From contig JAHEZD010000019.1 of assembly GCA_023251255.1 (NCBI GenBank), forward strand, positions 1 to 63,012: a DNA stretch of 63,012 bases, written 5' to 3'. This document shows, one piece after another, positions 56,749 through 63,012 of this stretch. This stretch comes from Chitinophagaceae bacterium. GTDB lineage: Bacteria > Bacteroidota > Bacteroidia > Chitinophagales > Chitinophagaceae. The notes below the pieces were generated by a model, which was not told the DNA's origin, made no database searches, and saw only the letters and a program-made list of their open reading frames with translations. The translations under genes and the position numbers were made by a program. Every line of letters starts with the position of its first letter. Position 1 is the first letter of the stretch.

Positions 56749-57645
56749 CTAATAATTTATAAAGGTCCGCTTTGTTAATCGAGTCATATTTTCATTTGAA
56801 GACTGTTCCTTAACATGCCAATTGCCAAAAGGGTCATAATTCTTATATTCAACCTTGTCACCATAAGGTTCCTCTTTTTCTGAAATGAGTTGTTTGTTTT
56901 CATTGTAGTAATAATTTCTAATCATAGGGTTCGTAGATGAATTTTCATACCATTCTTTTTTGTAAAGTAACCCTTTGTCATAATAATAGATTACACTGTC
57001 ATTCAACACCCCATTTCTTATATGTTTATGTAGTATTACTTGGTTAGCTTTATTGTATTGGTATAAATTTTTTGCGTCTAGAAATGAACTTTTGGTCCAT
57101 TCTTCAATTAAATTCCCTTTGGGGTCATACTTGAAATAAGTGCTCTTAATTATATCGTTATTTTTTTTTGAAACAACCATCACGCTTACCAGTTCTTTTT
57201 TTTCATAACTGTTTCCGTAGTCCAATATATTCACTTTATTGCTTTCAGTTGTTTTGAGTTGCCTTATGTTGCCATGCTCATCCAGCTTTCTTTCAAATAG
57301 TTGAATTGAGTTTTTGAAGTGCAAAAGAATTTTACTTTCTATACTGTTCCCATTTGAATCAAATATTTCATTGGTAGTTTGATTAAGCGTATCGTTAACA
57401 AAATATTTCCTATTTGCAGAAACAAGTATCCCATTTTTTAACTCAAATAATTGAACAGTTTCTAATTTCTGGATGCCATTTTTAAAGACCAAAATGCTAT
57501 CAATAATTTTAGTAGTCTTTGGATTAAGGTTGATTTCTTTTGGTAATGACTTGTTTTTTAGTGAATGCTCAGTAGCATTTTGACCACAAGAAGAGGTGAA
57601 AAATAAAAGAAATATAAAACTTATGAATGTCGTCAGGTAAGGCAT
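56749..57645 (-). CDS. Lipoprotein with YD-like repeats
   Basis: The protein is 298 aa. FLLFFTSSC gives a lipobox Cys at residue 21. The rest has repeats of the type YFKYDPKGNLIEEW, YYYDKGLLYKKEW, YYYNENKQLISEKEE and NYDPFGNWHVKEQ, like the antitoxin or YD-repeat proteins of Bacteroidota. It is not a full RHS protein. Function unknown; location on the membrane is predicted from the lipobox. Confidence 0.75.
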   Translation of the reverse strand: MPYLTTFISFIFLLFFTSSCGQNATEHSLKNKSLPKEINLNPKTTKIIDSILVFKNGIQKLETVQLFELKNGILVSANRKYFVNDTLNQTTNEIFDSNGNSIESKILLHFKNSIQLFERKLDEHGNIRQLKTTESNKVNILDYGNSYEKKELVSVMVVSKKNNDIIKSTYFKYDPKGNLIEEWTKSSFLDAKNLYQYNKANQVILHKHIRNGVLNDSVIYYYDKGLLYKKEWYENSSTNPMIRNYYYNENKQLISEKEEPYGDKVEYKNYDPFGNWHVKEQSSNENMTRLTKRTFINY

Positions 57646-57782
57646 TGTTTGCTATTTTGTTATGTAATTTGTCAATCAGTAATCACTTCTGAGCTTTCGG
57701 GACTATGATTGCCCTTCCGTCCAGCCCTGCTATTGCAAATACTTTTATTGTGCGGTCGTGCTTATTGCTCTCGATAGTCAAG

Positions 57783-58235
57783 CTACAAAACCGATTTGTT
57801 TTTTCTAAAGAATTTATCAAATCGAGGTTCTTTCAATTTTGGCCTGAACAATAAAAAGATTGTGTCAAGTACAATTTTGTTAAATGTCCAAAGAAAAGCT
57901 CCAAATGCCAAAACAAAAACAGCGCCTACATTTTCGTCTTGATATAAGTATGAATTATGAAAATGCTCTTCAAATGCAACTTGCTCAGTTACCCATAAAA
58001 TGAGGTTCAATAATAAATTTAAAATTGTCAACCAAGTTTTATATCGAGTTGTCAATAAATAGAAAAATAGTAGTCCTCCAATAATAGAAGCGTAAGTCAA
58101 AAGTAGAAGAATTACACCAAGGGTTGAACTTAGTGAAAACAACAAATTAGAACTCAATGAAAGTATTCCAACAATGAAAAATAATAGAAGTGAGCACAAA
58201 AAACTCCGTCCAATATTTCTAATATGTTGTTTCAC
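57783..58235 (-). CDS. Small membrane protein, four helices
   Basis: The protein is 150 aa. Hydrophobic segments lie at about 13-30, 36-60, 67-85 and 104-130 (FLCSLLLFFIVGILSLSSNL, GAVFVLAFGAFLWTFN). The basic tail is LKEPRFDKFFRKNKS. No family was recognised. It is in line with the neighbouring genes but separated by spacers of more than 100 bp. Confidence 0.7.
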   Translation of the reverse strand: MKQHIRNIGRSFLCSLLLFFIVGILSLSSNLLFSLSSTLGVILLLLTYASIIGGLLFFYLLTTRYKTWLTILNLLLNLILWVTEQVAFEEHFHNSYLYQDENVGAVFVLAFGAFLWTFNKIVLDTIFLLFRPKLKEPRFDKFFRKNKSVL

Positions 58236-58344
58236 TTATTTTTAATTTCTTTTAAAAGTGTTGTTCATGTCAGCATGACGCCCCACGTCAGGGCTTAGTG
58301 ATGTGGCGATATCCCGTTTATGGGCAACTTGTTATGATTGATTT

Positions 58345-59289
58345 TTATTCTTGGGAGAAAGTAACACGTTGCCTCATCCAGAATTTTACTTTTCTATTAT
58401 GTTTAATTGCTGGATTCCATTTTGGTGAACGAGAAATAGCACTTTCGGCAATTTTATCAAATTCCGGATAAAATGGAGTACTCACAAATACGTCTACCAC
58501 TTTGCCCTCTTCATTAACTGCGAAGGACACTACTACGATTGCTTTATCTGCATTTACGATTTTATATTGCTCAGGAAAGTATACTTTCTTAAAGACATAA
58601 TTTTGCCAAGCAGAATTGCCACCGGGGAATACTGCATCCCTATCCTTGTTTGTAGTGTCAGACTGTGGGTTCCCCCCTTCGTCAAAATAGTTCTTGTCTA
58701 CTAATTTTCCTTCATTAAACAGTTCGATTGAACTAATTGCCCCATTGTCATGATAGAATTTCCACTTTCCATGTTGTTTTCTACCAGCGGCATATAACCC
58801 AGCCACGGAAGGGTACCCATTGTCAAACCATGATACCTCGAGCCCACTGCCATCTTCATGCAGTACCAATGAATCGGCAATATAACCATTGGAGTGCCAA
58901 GATAAACTTGTTCCTATGATCCTGCCAGCATTGTAGACTGTGGAGTCACTCATCATGCCATTGCTATGGAAGCCTAACCATAGCCCATTTTTCTTGCCAT
59001 TTACATATGCCCCTGCGGATTCTACCTTCCCATTTGAATGAAAAAAGAGAAAATGGCCATTGGCAATTTTGCAATCCACATCAGTGTACTTGCCTAACAT
59101 TTGAAGCAATTTTTCATGAATGAAATAATCCTTTCTAACGTATCCAGAATCTGTTTTGGTAATAACACAATAAAATCTGGCTTCATTGGCCTCACATGGT
59201 TTCCATTGGTAGTCAAAATATTTTTCTACCGTTTGTGCGTTAACATGTAAAAAAGCCACTAACAATAAAAGCATCAATCTATATCTCAT
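58345..59289 (-). CDS. MORN-like repeat protein with TonB C-terminal domain
   Basis: The protein is 314 aa with signal peptide MRYRLMLLLLVAFLHVNAQ. Repeats of the toxin-antitoxin YwqK/MORN_2 kind follow (FFHSNGKVESAGAYVNGKKN, WHSNGYIADSLVLHEDGSG). The last 90 residues are a TonB C-terminal domain (VVVSFAVNEEGKVVDVFVST, AISRSPKWNPA). Such fusions are common in Bacteroidota; a role at the envelope is likely, but true TonB energy coupling is doubtful without an N-terminal anchor. Confidence 0.82.
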   Translation of the reverse strand: MRYRLMLLLLVAFLHVNAQTVEKYFDYQWKPCEANEARFYCVITKTDSGYVRKDYFIHEKLLQMLGKYTDVDCKIANGHFLFFHSNGKVESAGAYVNGKKNGLWLGFHSNGMMSDSTVYNAGRIIGTSLSWHSNGYIADSLVLHEDGSGLEVSWFDNGYPSVAGLYAAGRKQHGKWKFYHDNGAISSIELFNEGKLVDKNYFDEGGNPQSDTTNKDRDAVFPGGNSAWQNYVFKKVYFPEQYKIVNADKAIVVVSFAVNEEGKVVDVFVSTPFYPEFDKIAESAISRSPKWNPAIKHNRKVKFWMRQRVTFSQE

Positions 59290-59400
59290 TTGCTATTCAT
59301 ATTTAGACATGGAACCTATTCAGGTTGCCCATTACTGTTTGGGACTTTGGGTTGAGGCAGTAAATGTAAGCACTGTCTTTTACTTCCATTATGTTCACCT

Positions 59401-59634
59401 TTAATCCATCACATTCGTTACTCTATTGCAGTTACTGCACCACCCATACTTCTTTAAGGTATCCTCCAATTGGCTTTCTTTTTTGTGGCAATGTGAACAT
59501 GCCCTTTCTAATGTTTCATCTTCAAAAGCAATATACCCACATTCGCAACAGCCTCATTTTGTCAACGGTAATTCATCTTCGCTAATCCATGTAAAAGAGC
59601 CTAATTGACAGTTTGGACAGATTTGTGTAGCCAT
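59401..59634 (-). pseudogene. Zinc-ribbon protein gene broken by an in-frame TGA
   Basis: From ATG 59634 the frame reads MATQICPNCQLGSFTWISED then ELPLTK and TGA at 59554-59556. The same frame goes on GCCECGYIAFEDETLERACS, then HCHKKESQLEDTL and KKYGWCSNCNRVTNVMD with its own stop at 59401. The four CxxC pairs are kept on both sides. A TGG (Trp) to TGA change would explain it. Length without the stop is 77 codons. Confidence 0.75.
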
Positions 59635-59732
59635 AATAGTATAACTGTTGATGTTGCTTTTCCTTGGACTAGCGGCTTGGTGGCAGAGAAAAAAGTTTCC
59701 TTTGAAATATTCAGGTTTATCAAACAGTAAAT

Positions 59733-60149
59733 TTATTTCCTGTTGGCAATGAAATAATGGCTCAGCCCTGTAATGGGTATGATAGGTAGCAAATAAGCAG
59801 CATGGTACCAAGCTGGATAGTCTTGCCAGACCCTACAAAAATGAATATACGCAGCAACACAGCATACCGTGGCCCCAACCAACCAAGCACTTTTCCCCTT
59901 ATCCTGCGCAATTTTTGTCGCAATAGTACCTGAAAAGGCAGCCGCAAGTATTCCGATTAATAATCTGGACAATAGCATTTCACGTGTATACGATTTATCT
60001 TTACTAGCTATGGCATAGGCAGGCCAGCAAGTGCGTAGCAGATACAAACCAATGGAGCCAACAATTATATATACAGTGAGTCCCGATAATATTCCATAAT
60101 ATTTTTTGCTTCTGCTTTTTGGGGTCCATTGGTCTGAACTATTTTCCAT
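59733..60149 (-). CDS. Small membrane protein
   Basis: The protein is 138 aa with about four hydrophobic segments (SGLTVYIIVGSIGLYLL, LLSRLLIGILAAAFSGTIA, SAWLVGATVCCVAAYIHF, LLPIIPITGLSHYF). No family was recognised. It has the size and isolation of cassette genes in this region. Confidence 0.7.
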   Translation of the reverse strand: MENSSDQWTPKSRSKKYYGILSGLTVYIIVGSIGLYLLRTCWPAYAIASKDKSYTREMLLSRLLIGILAAAFSGTIATKIAQDKGKSAWLVGATVCCVAAYIHFCRVWQDYPAWYHAAYLLPIIPITGLSHYFIANRK

Positions 60150-60250
60150 GCAGTTTATTTTAATTGAATCGTATAAAAAGCCACCAGTTTATTAGTCCAT
60201 TGCTTGTATGCCAATCCACTGAGGACAGTAGGGTGGTCATTAGAATAACA

Positions 60251-60372
60251 GCTAATGATTCGGGTATTGCCGAAGGTGGTGCACTACCGTTTAATAGAAT
60301 GACGAATGTTTAATTAATTCCGTCAGACGAATAATATTGAATCGACCCCGCTTTTGGCAATACCTTGTTAGC
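60251..60372 (-). repeat. attC-like structured repeat after the metallopeptidase gene
   Basis: Outer arms GCTAA (60251-60255) and TTAGC (60368-60372) surround inner arms GGTATTGCC (60263-60271) and GGCAATACC (60356-60364). The whole is 122 nt and starts 7 nt after the stop codon of the gene at 60380. This is the R-L...L-R plan of integron attC sites, but the RYYYAAC/GTTRRRY core match is imperfect. Confidence 0.5.
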
Positions 60373-60379
60373 GGATGCT

Positions 60380-61627
60380 TTATTGTGTGTCCAACCAAGC
60401 TTTGTAACCATTGACAAGCGTATCAAAATCTTTTTTGAAAATGTCTTTTGTTTTATTTTTCTTGTTTTCTGTTAAACAATATTTTTTGAAAGTTTCAATG
60501 CCAAATTTGTCAATTATATATTTTACGAATACCCCACAAACTGAATAATTAGCTTCAGAATATTGCCCATAGAAATCTCTGTTATTTATTATTAAGTCAG
60601 CATAATTCAAGGTATCCTTGAATTTTTTTGCAATTCCTACTCTTTTTTTAAATAGATCTTTGTCGTTAAGATTGGTTATATACTCAACACACCCCTCTAC
60701 AAAAAAAGCAGGGTTGTTGTCTTGAGGAATAGTATTGTCGAAAAGAAAATGTGAATATTCGTGTTTAACCAATCCCGTATTAAATCCATTGGTATGAATT
60801 TCTCCACGAATGCTAAAACCTGCAGAATTATTGCCTGGGCAAGTTAATCCAAACATACCCGACATCGTGCCGTACTCCTTCATATTTGAATGAAGGAACC
60901 AACTGATTTTTTTTACGGGCAATTTCAGTTTATAAATAGTTAGAAATTGCTGTACATACGATTTCAATTCCATGTAGAGCTTTGAATAATTTACTGTGTC
61001 TTTGAATGTTTTTGAAACATAAATGGCAGAAAATAATTCGGATTTTTTTTGATAGTAGTTTGTTTGTTTCAGGTTTTGAAGGTTAAACCAATTGAAGCGG
61101 GCACTATCTTTTCTGTTGCCGAAATAGGTTATTTTTCCATTTTGCACAAGTAAAATGTCATGTCCGCCTGTAAGCGCCAATTGAGCGTCTTTAACAGCTT
61201 TAAGACTGTTTCCGCTTATGATTATTCTATTTGTATCCACATAAACAAATCCATCATATTTGTCCTTAAATATCTTATTGTTAATGATAAATCCATTGGC
61301 AGTGGGAATAATTGGTGTTTTTAGCTGGGTCCAATTTTTAAAATCATTCAAAATACCCACCATTAAAATATCCTTGGCATAATCACTTGCACTCAATTCC
61401 GATTCTTTTTTCCGGATACAGTTACTTCCAAATGTGCCGCAATAATCGGTAAGAATTGCATCCAGTCCTTTGCTATTATCTGGTGATGCTATCATTGTTT
61501 GCCTGCCAATAATTGTCATTACTTTTTTCAGGGAGCAGTCATAGGAGGGGAGGGTAGATAGGTCCTTTGTTTGAGCAAAAGAAATTGTCGCTAAAAGATA
61601 AAAAACGAAAGTTGCTATTGGTTTCAT
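60380..61627 (-). CDS. Secreted gluzincin-like metallopeptidase
   Basis: The protein is 415 aa with signal MKPIATFVFYLLATISFAQ. The zinc motif is HEYSH (289-293), and the third ligand is probably E311 in FFVEGCVEY, as in peptidase MA family proteins. The first half (SYDCSLKKVMTIIGRQTMIA) is unrecognised. It should act outside the cytoplasm; whether it is an active peptidase is not certain, but the ligands are present. Confidence 0.75.
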   Translation of the reverse strand: MKPIATFVFYLLATISFAQTKDLSTLPSYDCSLKKVMTIIGRQTMIASPDNSKGLDAILTDYCGTFGSNCIRKKESELSASDYAKDILMVGILNDFKNWTQLKTPIIPTANGFIINNKIFKDKYDGFVYVDTNRIIISGNSLKAVKDAQLALTGGHDILLVQNGKITYFGNRKDSARFNWFNLQNLKQTNYYQKKSELFSAIYVSKTFKDTVNYSKLYMELKSYVQQFLTIYKLKLPVKKISWFLHSNMKEYGTMSGMFGLTCPGNNSAGFSIRGEIHTNGFNTGLVKHEYSHFLFDNTIPQDNNPAFFVEGCVEYITNLNDKDLFKKRVGIAKKFKDTLNYADLIINNRDFYGQYSEANYSVCGVFVKYIIDKFGIETFKKYCLTENKKNKTKDIFKKDFDTLVNGYKAWLDTQ

Positions 61628-61732
61628 ACTGGTGGTGTAAAACCGGCCGCTAGCGGCCAGGGCTTGTTGTTGTGCTGATATTCTGTGATTCTTCAGCCCA
61701 AACTGAAGCTGAGTAAAGTTAATACAGTTGAT

Positions 61733-61862
61733 GTTATGTTCTATCGCTTGGCTTCATTTGTCAAGCCCCGAACCGCAGTACAACAGAAGCTTATTAATCT
61801 GTCCACCGACATAACGCCAATGCAATGTAGAGTGCTAGTGCTTCTCTGTTCATTAAGTTATG
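61733..61862 (-). repeat. Inverted repeats with GTTATG/CATAAC ends
   Basis: GTTATGT (61733-61739) pairs with ACATAAC (61809-61815), and CATAAC (61810-61815) pairs with GTTATG (61857-61862). The second pair has inner AATG/CATT arms and overlaps the end of the gene at 61853. A palindrome GGCCGCTAGCGGCC lies nearby at 61645-61658. The form is like short attC sites. Confidence 0.45.
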
Positions 61863-62665
61863 ATTGCAATTTGTTTTGGTTTCCATTTCCAGACTATAAG
61901 CGTCAAAACAATGAACCCAATGTTGGTTAATAGAAGGAGTGATCCAAACTGTGTCCAACCCATGTTGTTTGCATGTTGATTGGTCGTAAATAGTATTGAG
62001 GTTTCTTTTCGTCCTTCAGTAAAAAGAGATGAGTTTGCTAAATTGTTGCCCCAATGAAGACCGATAGCAAAATAAATCGTTCCCGATTTTAATAATGCTT
62101 CACAAAACATTAAATGCCCTATAAAAAGGGTAGCTGCATAAGCTATGATCTGGACTATGTTGCCATTCCAAAAATCATGCATGCCTATAAAAAATAAACC
62201 ACTAATGATTATGCCCGTAGTTTGATTGCTCATTTCTATTATCTTTTTAAAGCAATATCCCCTGACAATAAATTGTTGTACAGCCGCTGTTGGTAGAACC
62301 CAATAAAGTTGCTGAAGAATACTTTTATAGTTTATGTTATGATTAATATTCCATTGTTCACCAGTGATAAAAGTCCTAAAATAGAAGCCAGCAACAAATG
62401 CAATAATGCCCAAAATAAGCCCAATGGGCAAGAATGATAGATTTCGCTTTTTGAGGTCAAAACCAAGCGCACTAAGATTTCTATTTTCTGTGCGGAACAT
62501 AAACCAATTGGCCATTACAACGAGTGTTGTCCCAACGAAAGGAAAATATTCTCCAAGATGGGGGGTATTAGGAATAAGCCCACTAAGAATTAGTGCAAGG
62601 AGAATAAGTAAAGCACCTAAAATAAGCCGTGAAATGTTAGGGTAAGTCAGAAACAGTTTTCTCAT
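61853..62665 (-). CDS. CPBP-family membrane protein with altered active site
   Basis: The protein is 270 aa with about seven or eight membrane helices. The CPBP (Abi/CAAX-type) motifs are in place: VQQFIVRGYCF (Q130, Q131, R135), FFIGMHDF (H163) and GLHWGNN (H204). The two glutamates of the EExxxR motif are both glutamine here (CAA CAA), so the intramembrane protease activity is probably lost or changed. It is the last full gene at the right edge. Confidence 0.8.
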   Translation of the reverse strand: MRKLFLTYPNISRLILGALLILLALILSGLIPNTPHLGEYFPFVGTTLVVMANWFMFRTENRNLSALGFDLKKRNLSFLPIGLILGIIAFVAGFYFRTFITGEQWNINHNINYKSILQQLYWVLPTAAVQQFIVRGYCFKKIIEMSNQTTGIIISGLFFIGMHDFWNGNIVQIIAYAATLFIGHLMFCEALLKSGTIYFAIGLHWGNNLANSSLFTEGRKETSILFTTNQHANNMGWTQFGSLLLLTNIGFIVLTLIVWKWKPKQIAIIT

Positions 62666-62903
62666 TTTGTCAGAGTAAAATTGGAAGGTTATTTTGAAAT
62701 CTGTTGCCTTTTAGCATTACACACAACACAAAGATTGATGCTATTAGTTGCAATCCCAAAAATAATTCCCTATTAATAATCAACCAGTTAATGTTATACG
62801 TTTTGTACCTGCCTGCTGGTAGGTGGTCGCCGTTAGGGCAATCCACTTTTTTAATTTTACCAATGTATCTGCTCGTTCTTCCATTTCCACACGCACCAGT
62901 TCC

Positions 62904-63012
62904 TTCGCTTCTCCTTCGTGTCTTGTTCGGTACTCCTTCGGTGGTCCTTCGGTAGGGCTTCGGTCGTTACCGAACAGGTACCGAACATGGACCGAAGAAG
63001 TACCGAAGGAGT
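62904..63012. repeat. Phased 11-bp array of TTCGGT and ACCGAA with dyad symmetry (cut by window end)
   Basis: TTCGGT starts at 62926, 62937, 62948 and 62959; ACCGAA starts at 62969, 62980, 62991 and 63002. Every step is 11 bp, and the two halves mirror each other about 62966.5. Degenerate TTCG copies at 62904 and 62915 extend it to the left. The 5-bp spacers mostly do not pair. The remainder of 62666-62903 has no gene. Confidence 0.9.

Noticed and set aside
59554-59556. Selenocysteine or code reassignment at TGA
   Set aside because: No SECIS-like hairpin was seen, and other genes in the window use TGA as a stop.
61685-61930. An 81-codon plus frame in the spacer before the CPBP gene
   Set aside because: It lies on the inverted repeats and overlaps the end of the CPBP gene on the other strand.
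62904-63012. CRISPR array
   Set aside because: The repeat unit is 11 bp with 5-bp spacers and reverses direction in the middle; no cas genes are present.

Overview
The window is chromosomal DNA of a Bacteroidota bacterium, most likely from the Chitinophagaceae or a near relative. The signs are a T9SS type A sorting domain, a TonB-associated outer-membrane beta-barrel protein, LytS/LytTR two-component genes, large YD/RHS proteins, frequent signal peptides ending in AQ, and one TAnnTTTG-type promoter box. No rRNA, tRNA, integrase or complete insertion sequence was seen.

Region 1 (1-10.2 kb) holds a minus-strand operon for an RHS-type secreted protein system: a coiled-coil/beta-barrel protein, an RHS-like protein of 1147 aa, and a second RHS protein running off the left edge. 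A small LuxR-type regulator is divergent from it. Region 2 (10.4-35 kb) is an AT-rich defence island. It contains a HEPN-motif protein of 826 aa; an ssb/DUF932/YubB-like trio typical of conjugative-element leading regions; a Gabija pair (gajA, gajB); a T9SS-secreted beta-helix protein; an overlapping three-gene unit (winged-helix-like protein, SMC/ABC ATPase with a zinc ribbon at its coil apex, helical-repeat protein with a PD-(D/E)XK nuclease); a broken SMEK-like gene; a caspase-like protease with a C-terminal membrane anchor plus an unrecognised partner; a 1270-aa SEC-C/PD-(D/E)XK protein; a Shedu nuclease; and an Mrr-like endonuclease. The three-gene unit, the caspase pair, the SEC-C nuclease and the HEPN protein are the best candidates for little-described systems.

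Region 3 (35-38 kb) has an ATPase of the DUF234 type behind two tandem palindromes, flanked by two decayed GIY-YIG genes. Region 4 (38-46.4 kb) is a TetR-controlled RND efflux operon with SDR and SRPBCC genes and a nonsense-disrupted second TetR gene. The regulator and the efflux operon carry matching TGAACA-W-TGTTCA operators. Two copies of an intergenic repeat bracket this region. Region 5 (46.4-47.4 kb) is a 1-kb non-coding stretch with a long TTAACA hairpin and a cluster of TGTCAC/GTGACA boxes.

Region 6 (47.4-56 kb) is mostly housekeeping: peroxiredoxin, DsbA-like protein, alpha/beta hydrolase, monooxygenase-like membrane protein, a possible mini transcription unit, a stand-alone receiver, an outer-membrane beta-barrel protein and a LytTR/LytS pair. 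Region 7 (56.2-63 kb) is a run of eight small, unrelated, same-strand genes. Several gaps hold inverted repeats with R-L...L-R architecture like integron attC sites. The window ends in a phased 11-bp TTCGGT/ACCGAA array with exact dyad symmetry.
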